Source: Allium sativum (lineage: Eukaryota; Streptophyta; Magnoliopsida; Asparagales; Amaryllidaceae). Taken from it: 64,000 bases of DNA. Under the pieces are notes generated by a model. That model did no database searches. It worked only from the letters and a program-made list of their open reading frames with translations, and was not told where the DNA came from. A program made the translations under genes and the position numbers. Location of the stretch: contig CM060922.1 of NCBI GenBank assembly GCA_030737875.1, positions 299,947,456-300,011,455 on the forward strand. The letters are read 5' to 3'. Positions 46,252 to 58,365 of the stretch are shown piece after piece; position 1 is the first letter of the stretch; every line of letters begins with the position of its first letter.

Positions 46252-48308
46252 GGGTTGAATAGTGTTTTTAAGAAAATTTTAAGAAAATCTAAAACTTAAA
46301 TGATCTACTATATGAATCACACACCACAGAGATAATCACAGACACAGAATCAAAAACAAACACAGAAATAAATAGAAATAAAATGCAGAAAAGGGAAGAA
46401 CACACCGAACACATCTACTATTTGAATCGATGTTGGAAAATAAATATATTTATTTTAAATATAAAACAAGGCCTGAAATGGCGCGACAGTTTGAAAATTT
46501 GAATTTTAACTTTGATTGATTGTACCGGGTGCAAAATAAAACGGATTTTAGTGAAACAAAAAATATTTAAATCTGCTTATGAATATCTTTCTAACGAATC
46601 TAAAAATCGAAATTTCATGGTGGGAATCAAAAGTTATGTCCAAATGAATTTTCAGAAAGGTCGCTATGGAGTTAATATAGCCCGTGAAAATAGCCATTTT
46701 GCAAACGACCTCCGTTTTCGACGAAACCACTTTTGTTGTATCTGGGATGTCAAATTATTGTTAGGTTTCAAATTCTATAATTTTTGAAATTAATATGTGA
46801 GCGTGGCAAAGGAAAATGTGTTTAGTTAATTTCAGTCAAATTGGATTGCCAAGAAAATAGCCATTTTTCAAACGGTCTTAGAATTCGACGAAATCAGTTT
46901 TGTTAGGACCGTATTGTCAAAACATAGCTAGATTTTTTTCTGGAATTTTGGGATCAGTATGTGGCCCCGACAAATTGAAATGTACGTTCAAATCAAAATT
47001 GAATGTTTTATATTTTAATCTGGAGAAAAACTAACTGAAACAGTCGAATGGGCTTACGAAACATATCCCATTATGTTCAGAATAGGGGTATTTAGCTGAA
47101 GAAGATAGTCGTTGGGCTTGGATTGGAGTTTGTATGAGGTAATGGGTATTTTCGGATTTAAATAAATTAAAAATAGTTATAAATCCTCCAAGCGAATCAC
47201 ATTCCTTCTTCCGCATCGCTCAGCCCCGTAACCCCCTTACACGAACGACGGAAACACCTCCATCCCTTCTCTCCTCTTTTCCTCTCGATCCACGTAATAA
47301 AACAACAACGACCCAGTTGGGTAATTTGTAGTACTCCTCACACTCTTTAAATCCATATACGGTTTGGATTTTATCGTTGAGTAAATTGGGAGATCCACGG
47401 CCTCAAAGACAAGCCGTCGCGATCGGATTTTCTCTTCGATCTGCCACCGAGCTCGACCACCCTACCATCGTTCTGCGCGCCTTCCGACGCCCTATGATGT
47501 GGTACCATCTGATCTTCGTCAAGTGCTTCGGATAGCAAGAAAATTCTAAACCTAGTTTTGAACATATTAGAAAGGTAATGGCTGTTTATTTTTCTAAAGG
47601 GTTATAGCACTTTAAGCGCTACGGATTTTGATTTCACGATAAAAATCATATCTTTTTGCTATATTGTCGAAATCCAATGAAACAAGAGACATCGGGACTG
47701 TGAGGACGTCTTCAACATTCTAGAAGAGACCTGATACTTTTCTGAGCCTTCTACAATTTTTGGAGGAAGGTAACCCAATGTGAGATTTCTGAATTATAAA
47801 CGATATGGAATGACGATGTATAAATTATACGGTTGATGTATGAGTTATATAAGCGTTGTACACATCATGTATAAGCGTTGTATATGTTGTATGTGCGATG
47901 TATAAGTTATATATGTGTTGTAAAAATTATATATGCGTTGAATGGAATTGAAATGAGTAGAAATGAAATCGAAATATATTTATATACGTATATATATATA
48001 TATATATACTCCCCCCGTCCACAGACCATGGACGATATATATTGATTGTGATTATTTGGATTTGGTTGATGTGAAATTTGGTGAATATCATGAATGGTTG
48101 ATTGGAAATGATTGATTGTGGTTGAAATCCCAATAGGATTAGTATATGGGTAAATTCGTCTGCGTACGAACTAGATATTAAAATCTCCATTGTCAAAAGC
48201 TACGAGGCTTCAAGGTAGAGCGAGGAGCCGTACTAGGGATGGTGCTGGTTCTAACTACCCTGCCGTTATCCTACCGAAATTTTCTGAAATATTCATGCGT
48301 TTGATTTG

Positions 48309-48810
48309 AAATAAAATGGTTTGAACGATAAAAATAACATTTTTATCGAATGTATGGAACAAAATGGTTTGAATGATAAAAATAACATTTTTATTGACTG
48401 TATGAAATAAATTGTTTTAACAATAAAAATCACATTTTTGTAATATATGTGAATTGCTAAAAATCTACATTTTTGAAATAAATTGTTTTAACAATAAAAA
48501 TCACATTTTAATAATATATATGAATTGCTAAAAATCTACATTTTTGAAATAAATTGTTTTAACAATAAGAATCACATTTTTATAATATATATGAATTGCA
48601 AAAAATCTACATTTTTGAAATAAATTGTTTTAACATAAAAAAATCACATTTCTATCATCTATATGAAGTATAAAATAATCATGTTTGAAATAAATTGTTT
48701 TGATAATAAAAATCATGTTTTTATTATATATATGAAGTGTTAAAAATAGTCATGTGTTGAAATAAATATTTGTTGGATAAAAATATCATTTTTATCACCT
48801 ATATAAAATG
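48309..48810 (+). repeat. Minisatellite, about 48-bp then 71-bp units
   Basis: Two units of about 48 bp (AAATGGTTTGAACGATAAAA) are followed by about five of 71 bp (GAAATAAATTGTTTTAAC and CTACATTTTT). The longer unit looks like the short one plus an added 23-bp tail. Confidence 0.85.
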
Positions 48811-48838
48811 AAATGGTTTTGAAATCGAAGAACATAAA

Positions 48839-49262
48839 TATAATTAAAATAAATCGAATAACGAAGCTGCAGTTCGTATTTTGAAACCGTGATTTCGAAC
48901 GATTATTGCGGGAGATCCGACCATCAGATTTTCCCGAAACCGAAACCGTTGGGTTCGCTTTGGGAATATCTTTCCAACGACACCAACTTTGCAAAGATCC
49001 AACGGTTAGATTGTCTGAAATGTTTAATTCAAATCTGAATGAAAACAGTGCCAGAATGGATTATATATATATATATATATAATTAAAATAAATCGAATAA
49101 CGACGCTGCAGTTCGTATTTTGAAATCGTAACTTCAAACGATTGTACCGGGAGATCCGACCGTCGGATTTTCCAAAAATTGGAACCTTGGGTCCGCTTTG
49201 AAAAGATCTTTCCAATGATATAAAATTTGTAAAGATCCAACAGTTAGATTTTTAGATATGGG
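48839..49262 (+). repeat. 240-bp tandem duplication
   Basis: Copies begin ATAATTAAAATAAATCGAAT at 48839 and about 49079. Both contain CTGCAGTTCGTATTTTGAAA and GATCCGACCRTCRGATTTTC. The second copy is shorter at its end, and a TA microsatellite (49063-49082) lies between them. Confidence 0.8.
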
Positions 49263-51102
49263 TAAATTAAATGTGGAGAAAAACGCCGCCATGGCCGCGT
49301 TATGGCCTGAAGCGTCGTTTGAATAAATTGGCTATATTTAAATAAATAAAAATAGCGATAAATCATGATAAAATATTATAAACGATATGGAATAGAAATA
49401 AACCGAATTTACCAGGTTTATTTGATATTTTACGGTTAAATGTGTTTGACGTGAAAACTACATTAATGATATGAATTATGGATATTAGATAATTTAACCA
49501 TTGAAATGAATCGATTTGAAATTCTAAATATACGTGAATTATTTGAAAAGGCCGAGTTAACTCTCATTTAAAATAATTGGTCGATGGTTAGAAGTCGAAG
49601 GTATGAAGACGGTGCAAGACCGAGAATCTTCACATCGAATGGATGGCTATTGATGCCTTTGATGGGATTTGCTGCCCTCAAGGGGTCACAGTGGTGGTCG
49701 TCCGGACATACTTGTTGATCGTTCGGATGTGCGAGGGCCCTGTCTCCTGTATTGGACATACGGGAGAGGAATAAGGCACCTCCGGTTTTGTTCAGACCCA
49801 GAATGGACTTGTAAATAGATGTGTGTCTGACGTTGTAGATTGACAACGTGGCATACAGAGATGCTGCAATCAAAGATTTTGTTGAAAACAGAGCTTTGTG
49901 GTTGATTATCAAAGTAGGGCTTTGAATAGCTAGCTTTGTGTTTAGCGTTAATTCGCGAGCCTCACACCCCGGTATGGACCAGAAACGGGAGAGGACTGCA
50001 GGGATAGCATGCGTTTCCTTCTAGCTAGGAGTGGTATTTTGGGTTTGACACGCCCGGGCATTTTACTTATGTGGATGATGGATAGAGAGGCACCTCGGTT
50101 AGTTCGGCCTTTTCAGAGCCGATGGTCTGGTCGGGATATGACCAGTTTGACGCCCCATAGGGCGGGGAAACGCAGTGTTCAGGCATTTTAATCCACTCCG
50201 TGTGGACATGCCCTGAAGATCCAAGGTGCAGTTGCGGTTGTTCCTGAGACACGGGCTAGAGTGTCTCGAAGCGGTAAGGACGATCCCTTGCCTTGGTTCA
50301 TGACAGAAATCCAATTTCCAAATACGACATCGTGCGATTTTGATTGTATACCTATATATGGCGATATAGTGGTATGGGGCATTAATGTCGTCTATGATTG
50401 ATACTTATGATTGAAATTGTTTTTGAAATATATAAACACTAGTAATAATATCAAATGCTTTTGTTTTATTCGTATCAAGCATATTTTGGCCATTTTAAGG
50501 TAAAACTCTATCCTCTGGTTTGCGTTGCATTATGTGATGGGAACTAAGTCATATAGTGGCTTCATTTTTATAAAAAGCATTGCGATGTTTAAATGATTTA
50601 CTTGTTTTAAAAGCACTATCAATCCAATGGAGTAAACCCGTTCCGCGTTAGCGGCGTGGCCCTGTGATTGGCCTTAATGTAAAATATGTTAAGTAGATTT
50701 CTCATACCAGTCCCATGACGGACTCGTAGTTTGATTCACTTGCAAACTCGGGTGCCCCTATTTCTACACGGGCAGCCTTGTATTCATGTTTTAGCAGACT
50801 CTTTCTGGATAGCTGGAGCTGAAGCTGGATTCTATCATTTCTTTCTTTTTATGTTGTTCAGCTCCTGTTGTACATATTATGTTTTGAGTCCGATGTAGAC
50901 ATTTTATGTAAAGCTGAACTGTATTTTGTACTAAGTATGATCTTGTATACTGTGTAACTCTGATGATTATGTTTATCCAGTGTATTCTATTGTAAATTAT
51001 CTGGTGTATTTATTTATTTTTGTTCTGATGTTATCTGTTTATGTGTTATATTTCAAAGATTACCCTTGCCACCGTGGAACGGGGTTTTGGGTCGTCACAT
51101 CC
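49263..51102 (+). other. Distal part of the LTR-like insertion
   Basis: No gene. The order of features (CATTTTAATCCACTCCGTGTGG near 50190, CAGCTCCTGTTGTAC near 50870, GGGTCGTCACA end) is typical of the transcribed half of long gypsy LTRs. Confidence 0.4.
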
Positions 51103-52145
51103 TTCCTTAATTTCATGGCTACAAGGAACACACCGTTTCCAAGACAAATCCCAAAAATACTCCCAAATGATTACAACATCCTTATACTCTTTAATAACAC
51201 TTATGGTTCAGAGAGTAATGAGTAGAGAGTGAGAAAATACGAAGTTTTATATAGTTAGAATTTAAATCAGCAGAGTATAAGTGTAGTAATCATAAAAATA
51301 TGAAATAATAATGGGGGAATGAAAAGGGATGAAGATGGAGAAGAAGAATGGTTAAAAAATTCGAAATCAACCTCTATATATAAGATTTGAAAGGTTGCAA
51401 CGCTTTGGAACGTTACAAATGGTGAAAAGACACTTCCTTTAAAATTGGAAATACGACGGTTATATGTCGACATGGCCACATATGTATGTCGGCATGGCCA
51501 CATATGTATGTCGACATGTGTTATTCAAAATTTGAAATTTGAGTATTTTTCAAGTATTTTAAAGTATATATAATTCTGGAAATTTCTTGAATTAATACAT
51601 AGTGATATAAATAAGTATCATAAGGTAGAAAATCATATGAAATCATAAATATAAATTATATGAACATATTTATAAAATTATAGAGTTTAAAACTATATAA
51701 ATATATAAGTATAAATACATATAAACTTATAGTCTTTAAAACTCAAGTTTAAAGTCAAAAGTAAAATAGAAAAACTTAATTAAAATTTGAATAAAGTTTG
51801 AAAATAGAATTGAAATTTGAAAATCATAATTAAAAAACAGAATTTGAATTTGAATTTGAACCGGGAGTGCTATTTAGAGTCTTACATAAACTAGACTCTA
51901 TTACTACACTTACCTTGAACTTTTGAACTCTTGATAATCATGATAACTCATGAGTCTTGAATCTACCTTGAATTCTGAATCTCTTGAAACTCTAAAACTA
52001 TACAGTCTTTAGTATTTAAGTAATGTATACAAATCCTACATGTATATGTCTATATATTCTAGATAGAGATGTTAGTATAATATATATTTTATAATCAATG
52101 ATAATTGTGACAAGTTTGTTGTCATCAAAAGTTCATTCTCTCGCA

Positions 52146-53215
52146 CAACTGACAGTTCATACACTTGGAAATGAAATTTCCAACATCCCTATTCATCCTT
52201 TCCCAGTGTTAAGCTCGCTCCATGTCCTGATACATCTTGTTATCACCAGGATGAATAGTCAGCTTCGAGTGATGAAATTCCCTCTTAACCTCATCTTTCA
52301 ATCCATCAATATCAGGAACAACCAATCGTCCTTTCTTACGAAACCAACCATCTTGATCGACTTCGAATTTCTTATCCTCTGGTTCCAACTTCTGGATTAT
52401 CTCGACAAGCTTTCGGTCATGCTGTTGGCTTTTGCCACTCCTTTTTATGAGAGTAGGCCTCATTGATAAGCTTGCCAATATTTCAGGCTCTAACTCACAC
52501 CTGGGCCTGAAATCAAAACCATACAAGTACTCGAGGTGTTTCCATTCCGAAAACATAGCTCCCAACCTTGTATGTCTTCGGCTCAACGCATCTGCCACCG
52601 TGTTACCTTTACCAACAGTATAGGCTATACCATAATCACACGACGATAAAAACTCTAACCACCATTGCTGTCGAAGATTCAAATCCTTTTGGGAGAAAAG
52701 ATACTTCAATGACTTATGATTTGTAACAGCTCGAATCGAACTCCCAACCGGTAATGTCTCCACATCTTCAAAGAAAACACGATTGCCGCTAACTGCAAAT
52801 CATGAGTCGGTTAATTCCTTTTGTCCAACTTCAGTTGTCGATTCGCATTGGCCACAACTTTGTCCTTCTACATCAGCACTACTCCAAGTCTAGTACCATA
52901 TGCATCAGTGTATACCACCATTTCTTCATTCCCACTCGAAAAAACAGGAGCACTCGTCAGTCTCTCTTTCAGGATTCCAAAAGCTTGCTTACACTCAGTA
53001 TCCCATGCAAACGCTTGATTCTTCTTCATCAATCGTGTTAATTGTGCAGCCATCTTGGAGAAATCCTTAATAAAATGACTATAATATCCTGTTACCCCAA
53101 GGAAACTCCTAATGTCCATCACATTATTAGGTCTATCCCAGTCCTGGATTGCTGCCCCCTTAGCGGGATCCATCGCTATTCCATTTCTAGAAACAACATG
53201 GCCTAAGAACCTCAC
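52146..53215 (-). pseudogene. RNase H and integrase N-terminus of the truncated chromovirus
   Basis: RT connection and RNase H N-terminus in 53215-52868 (RSFLGVTGYYSHFIKDF, VYTDAYGTRLGVVL). A frame break follows; RNase H C-terminus in 52763-52400 ([30 protein letters not shown]), then the integrase HHCC region (HHSKLTIHPGDNKMYQ). After a stop near 52207 the CMNCQL part ends at the Sirevirus insertion. Not functional. Confidence 0.85.
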
Positions 53216-53985
53216 TCCACTCTTCCAGAAGTGACACTTCTAAAAGTTAGCTCTCAGCTGATGCTTTTGCAAGATTTCCAAAACAACACGCAAGTGCATC
53301 TTATGCTCTTCCTCATTCCGGAAGTAAGCCAGAATATCATCTACGAATACAAGCACGAACTTGTTCAACTGATCTCTGAAAACCCTATTCATAAGATTAA
53401 CGAAATATGTCAGTGCGTTGGTCAGTCCAAATGGCATCACCAGCCACTCAAAGAAACCGGATGGTGTGCTGAAAGCTGTCTTTGACACACAATCCTTCGC
53501 CACTCTCAACCAGTGAAATCTCATTGCCAAATCCATCTGAGAAAACACCTTGGCTTCATGAAGCTAATCAAACAAGTCGTCTATCCTCAGCAATAGATAC
53601 TTATTCTCCTTGGTCACCTTGTTCAGCTCACGATAATCCATACACAATCTCAAAGATACATCAGCCTTAGTTGCAAACAAGACTATTGCACCCCATTTCG
53701 ACACGCTTTGCTGAATGAATCCTTTTCCCAAAAGGTCACTAACTTGCACCTCTAATTCTCATTGTTCCTTAGGTGCTTTCCGCCTAAGAGGCATGCCAAT
53801 AGGTCTAGCACCTTCGACCAAATCGATCCTAAACTCAATCTTGCGATGCAGCTGCAACTCTTTAACCTCGTCAAAGACATCATCAAACTCTCTAGCGATC
53901 GAAACAAATAACAAGCTTTCTTATGGAATCACAAGCGAATATAAAAATCTTATGAAGACCCCATCTTCGGGCTTATATTGAATCA
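53216..53985 (-). pseudogene. Reverse transcriptase of the truncated chromovirus
   Basis: Two adjoining open frames (53749-53564 and 53548-53240) separated by one stop. They show [33 protein letters not shown] (Gly of the motif changed), FEWLVMPFGLTN and the catalytic LVFVDDILAYF, intact. The N-terminal part to 53960 has FDEVKEL-like and RRKAPKEQ segments in another frame. Confidence 0.85.
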
Positions 53986-53988
53986 CAA

Positions 53989-54600
53989 TCATTCTCCTTC
54001 CACATTCCCGACTATCACATCGAAATGATCACAATCCACTTTTTCCATATACCTCTTGAGCCAGTCCATACCCAAAACGATCCCAAACTCAGCGAAGTTC
54101 AAAACAAAGAAATCACACACAAAGGAGCAATCATGACTAGGCAACACTAGACCACGACAAAGCATACACAGACTAGACAAACCCCTAATAGGATTAGTCA
54201 CAACCAATGGTTTATCACATATCTTGAGTTCCAAACCCAAGCGACCCACAAGCTCATTGCAAATGAAAGAATGCGATACTCCAGTATCAAACAACACTCG
54301 AACTGAAACATCTCCAACTGAAAGCGTACCTTGAACAACAACACTCTTCCTTTCTCCTCTATCGTAGGAGATCTTCAAGAAGATGGCATAACCTCCAAAG
54401 CATACACCTTCAATATCCGCTTCCCCTTAGCTAGTTCTGGACAATTCATCTTGTCATGCCCAGGCTTTCCACAATTAAATCACTTTCTTTTAGCTTTCAG
54501 ATTCTTGCAATCCTTGGAGAAATGACCCTTCTATTGGCAGTTCAAGCAAATCACTTTGCTTTTCGGTTTCTTCTGGCTATTCTTTCTTTTCTACTGTTAT
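53989..54600 (-). pseudogene. Protease and zinc-knuckle region of the truncated chromovirus
   Basis: 54378-53989: SVRVLFDTGVSHSFICNEL (Asp-Thr-Gly kept) and GIVLGMDWLKRYMEK. The knuckle region upstream (54400-54600) is in broken frames (CPGFPQ complement area near 54460). Confidence 0.8.
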
Positions 54601-55270
54601 TGCTTCCTTTTTCCACTTCCTTTATTATTACCACAATGTTGCGGTTTCAGATTTTCTTTGGTTGCAACAATAACAGCTTCTTCCTTGGGAAACCAACTCT
54701 CATGTCTAAAAGCTTTTTCCACGATCTTCTCATAAGTACCATCCAGATGATCAACCAACCGATTCTTAAGATACTTATCCAAGCCCATTACGAACTTCTC
54801 GTTCTTCTGATAAGGAGAGTCAATATATGAATGAGCATACTTGGAAAAGGCTCTAAAATCCAAACATAATCCAACACTGGTAGCCCACTCTGCTTCAGCT
54901 CCATAAACCTCTTGAGCGGAACTGATTTCTAGGTGGTAAAAATGAACTTCATCTCAAACTTGGTTCGAAACTGATCCCAAGTGATATCATCTTCTAGAGT
55001 CCCTAAAGTGACAAACTTCTACCAATCCATAGTTATCTTGATGCAAGCTTCCTCTTGGTCACATCGTCAATGCCCAAGTCTCCAAAAATCCAAACGCAAG
55101 TATCAAGCCACCCTTGAATCTCTATAGTCAGCTCTGTCCCCTTGAACGACATCCCACTAAGAGCAGTGAAATCCTTACATAGCTTCACGAAGTTCACAAC
55201 CCTCAATATCTAAACCCCAACATCTACTGCGGTAGCTTCTGGAGCGGGTTGCCTCCTCGTGATCACTGCC
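54597..55270 (-). pseudogene. Gag of the truncated chromovirus
   Basis: 54863-54597 has YAHSYIDSPYQKNEKF and NRLVDHLDGTYEKIVEKAF, clearly the same gag as 39097-39636. Upstream to about 55270 the capsid-like part is present in several frames with stops. Frameshifted and inactive. Confidence 0.8.
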
Positions 55271-55382
55271 AAGCGCTATTATACTGTATACTAATATATA
55301 GTAGACATCCATAAGAAATCTACAAATACATCTCTCATACATCATTACGTCTTTGAAATTTAGCCAAAATCGATTAACCAGA

Positions 55383-55394
55383 GCACCGATACCA
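55383..55394 (-). promoter_or_regulatory. Primer-binding site of the truncated chromovirus
   Basis: TGGTATCGGTGC on the minus strand, two bases after the LTR end; two changes from TGGTATCAGAGC. Confidence 0.75.
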
Positions 55395-55396
55395 AA

Positions 55397-56854
55397 TGTG
55401 ACGACCGCCCATAACTCTTGCACTTAACAAGAGGAATATTGCATTGAAATATGTACCAGGCAGCTTTGGACAATCATCAAGGTAGAATAACACAAGCTGA
55501 ACCTGTCTTATAACTTAAGGCACAGAGATAAAATATAATAGAACATATATAATAGGTATTTATAATTAAGCATCATATAACAGAATCTCAACGATTTCAT
55601 ATCATTAGGAAAGTAATATCTATACATCACTTGAATACATCATAAGAGTTTGTACAAAATGCCTCACTACAAGTCACTTAGAGGAAAATATCAATCATAA
55701 CAATGGAAACAGCAAGATATGTATAGTAGAAAATAATACGTAAGCCTGTTGCTCGTCGTCGCTCCGTAGCATTGTCCACATCAAGATTTGTCACCTGTCA
55801 CCTGCTACCTAGTTTGCCTATCCACAACATCAATGGATGAACAACCCAAGGTAATAAGAGGGAAAATAACACCTTGAGTTAGAAAATAGTCTTAATGAGA
55901 GATAACTATACTACATCATAAATAAAGTGTATGAGAAATAGGTAGATCAATCGTCCAGTCTACCAATATCAAAAGAAAGAAACCCAAACTCGTCTCCTCC
56001 ACATCCGACAGTGATAGCCTTTACAAAATCAGAAAACAAACAGACAAAGAAACAAGTTATCCAGCGTAAACTATCCTAATCGAGATACACATATCTCAAG
56101 CACAAGCCCCGAAGGCCTAAACCAACATCAGATAAGCATCCAAAAATGTCTCCTTCGACTTCGAATGATCTATATAGGCAAGAAAAGAAATCAACATCCA
56201 TGACTTTGGCTATCACCGCCTTTCCTGCCTTGAAACCATCGTTAATCGTATGACTGGCCTAACTTGCTATCCGTCAAGGGCTAATGGCAACCCTAGTTCT
56301 AGCAAAACTCCATACGCATTTTCAGCAATACGTATCTAGGCCTTTCAGCGATACCCAAGGTACTCGACCAGACAACTTCTATTCTTTTGGGCATCCCATT
56401 GTACCCCTGCTTTGAGTCCGCTAGAACCTCCGACTAATGATAATCACTCATCCTTCAATATCTATAGCCATCCAACTTAATGATTATCCATAAGCTCAAG
56501 CGACTTCTCGAGAAACCATTATCCACGAACTCAACATCTTTGAGTTATCTCACATCCTTGAGTCCATTTCATCGATCAACGAACACTTCACGACACTTCG
56601 AATATTCTGTCTTGTAATCTCTTCAAAGCTACGCGCATTGTCGAGCCAAAATAACATCATTTGGTTGATATTTGATGGGTCACTCACTATTTCCATATAG
56701 ATCATACACCGACCCATATATACCTTTCACAGTGTTTCGTCTTTTGCCATATGCAACGATTCACAGAGTTTCCAAACGCTATGACCCATCAGTATTTTAC
56801 ACCGATCCATCATGGATCTGTCTTACCGATCCATGAAGTTTGAAGTGATTCAGG
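55397..56854 (-). repeat. Partial 5' LTR of the truncated chromovirus
   Basis: Read on the minus strand it ends GGGCGGTCGTCACA, like 38638-38651, and matches the last 1.3-1.4 kb of the 35850-38651 LTR (for example the ATACGATTAACGATGGTTTC segment near 56235-56255). The upstream half, including the promoter and LTR start, is missing to the right of 56854. Confidence 0.8.
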
Positions 56855-57235
56855 CACAATACACCAAAATAAGCTTTTAACAACGTTCGAAAAATGTTGT
56901 AATAGGATATAACAACATTTTAATGAATGTTGTATAACAACATGCAGTCGTAGACCTAAAATTATTGACAACAAAAAATTAACACTGTTAAAAACAGTAT
57001 TATATAGCGTTTATATCTTGCTGTAAATATGTTAGTAGACTTTCATAGCATTTACCATTTGCTTTCAGAATGTTGAAAAAGGTTTTCATCAGTGGATTGT
57101 AAACGTTGTTACTAATATTTAATAGCGTTTCCCTTATGCTGTTAGGGTGAATATACTTTGTCTTTTCACAGAACTAACAACATTATATAAACGTTGTCGT
57201 TAGTTCTCGATATTTTCACACCACTACTGTCACGT
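56855..57235 (+). mobile_element. Possible terminus of a CACTA-type DNA transposon
   Basis: At the break in the LTR the sequence reads CACAATACACCAAAATAAGC, CACTA-like only if degenerate. About 350 bp follow with many copies, in both orientations, of AACAACRTT/AAYGTTGT, resembling CACTA subterminal repeats. No matching second end was found to the right. Confidence 0.35.
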
Positions 57236-58365
57236 TCCATTGCAATATTTATATTAATAATCTACACTCATTTCATCATATTTAAACTAAATGTTATACA
57301 TAACATCATATCAAACTAGAAACTACCATATGAAAATATAATTATTAATCATTTTCATACAGTAATATGAACATAATTTCCATAGACAAAATTTACATAA
57401 ATTCATAAACAAACGTCATACAATATTACACAAACTTATGAAAACAAACCTATTTATGATGCATGTTAAAAAAATTTTTATCCCTTCAACCTTTGGTTCT
57501 GGCACATACTGCTTAAGCGTGTCTTTTATTGCTTCCTTTTAGTCCACACTTCAAATTGCTCCATTGTTCATCTCTTTAATCCTTCAAGCCTACTTAAGCT
57601 TCAACACTGTAGGATTGGGAAGTCTCGATATAATGAAAGAAACATGGATAGAAGCAAGCTGAAATAGTATAAGCTCAATCAGTTCTCATTATTAATTGCA
57701 CAGATGATCCTACCAAGCAATGCTATACGAAAGTGATTGAACTGGTTAATATTAGAAATGGATCTTATAAATTTTTGATGCTTGTTCTCTCTGTCGCCAT
57801 AGATTATCAAGCAATAAGTTTTTCATTGCCAATAGCTAAAGTAGATATCAGAATCTATGTTAGGTTGTTAAGTATAAGGCCGTTTGAGGAGCCTTAGAGA
57901 AATGCGAAGCTTTGGCAGTGCATCTCTCATGTTTACATCTAAAGCGGCCACAGACTAAGCAGACTTCATGACATGAGATATAACAATAGTGTTTTTCATC
58001 TTGTATATGGTTCCAAAAGGTAGTAAAGTGTTTGGAACATAGCATAGCCTTATTTAATTCATCTCACCCTAGTAGTTCACATATCAGTTTAACACTTCAC
58101 CAGCAAGGAAAATAACATTTCTCAGCAAACGCAACATGCAATTATTTATAAATCTAAGCATTCATCATTGTTATTTTGTAAACTAATACAACGCCAACAA
58201 TCAAAATCTAGACACCCACGTAATTGTCCCTCCTCCAAAAGGCATAGCTCAACTAAAGCATAGATGAGAGACATAAGCAGAAAAGGAACATACTGCAGCT
58301 TTCGCAAGTGCTTTGACAACCTAATCGATATATTTAATTAATTTTATATTACGATCATCGTCATC
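57236..58365. other. Unassigned DNA
   Basis: No recognisable gene. A 61-residue minus-strand frame at 58045-57860 is Cys/His-rich (CYISCHEVCLVCGRFRC) and zinc-finger-like in spacing, but I cannot assign it to a family. It may be an exon of a decayed or captured gene. Confidence 0.3.

Larger units (their letters stand above)
46436..51102 (+). mobile_element. LTR-like insertion (probable solo gypsy LTR), ends uncertain
   Basis: Lies between two pieces of the Sirevirus 5' LTR. Starts about TGTTGGAAAATAAAT and ends GGGTCGTCACA, the same ending as the second chromovirus LTR. Inside: a TATA-like TTATAAATCC (about 47175), a CT-rich leader with donor GGTAATGG (about 47573), a 71-bp tandem array (48309-48810), a 240-bp tandem duplication (48839-49262), and a candidate acceptor TTTTAG before CAGACTC near 50793. 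No PBS, PPT or coding sequence. A clean target duplication was not found with TG/CA ends; ACATC occurs near both edges but would imply unusual termini. Confidence 0.5.
1..52145 (-). mobile_element. Sirevirus-type Ty1/copia retrotransposon, nested host of most of the window
   Basis: Seen: two copies of one LTR (1-389 with 7876-8001, and about 51640-52145) in the same orientation. Next to the left copy is an A/G-rich PPT read on the minus strand (8003-8016). Left of 35796 is the complement of an initiator-Met-type PBS (35782-35793). Together these define a minus-strand element whose left end lies before base 1. Known: Sireviruses carry repeated polypurine tracts and a characteristic ATCATCAAAAAGGGG stretch just before the 3' LTR, both visible here. 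Odd: only about 2.4 kb of internal sequence remains (8002-9247 and 34587-35795), with no gag, pol or envelope-like ORF. The copy is therefore deleted or non-autonomous. It carries at least four large insertions. It inserted into the integrase region of the gypsy element at 52146-56854. Confidence 0.75.
35796..52145 (-). repeat. Sirevirus 5' LTR, interrupted twice
   Basis: LTR pieces: 35796-35849, 46257 to about 46435, and about 51103-52145. The last matches the 1-389/7876-8001 copy from about 51640. The right edge (CGCA at 52142-52145) abuts integrase-coding sequence of the minus-strand gypsy element. Net length about 1.28 kb. Confidence 0.75.
52146..56854 (-). mobile_element. Ty3/gypsy chromovirus truncated by the Sirevirus, minus strand
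   Basis: Same family as 35850-46251. 5' LTR at 55397-56854 (cut short at the right), PBS at 55383-55394, then gag, protease, RT, RNase H and integrase leftward until the Sirevirus edge at 52145 inside the integrase zinc-binding region (ISKCMNCQL). The rest of pol and the 3' LTR should lie left of the window, beyond the Sirevirus. This is the oldest retrotransposon layer seen here. Confidence 0.85.

Noticed and set aside
48309..48810. Regular short repeats that could suggest a CRISPR array
   Set aside because: Whole units are similar with no unique spacers, within a plant LTR; this is a minisatellite.
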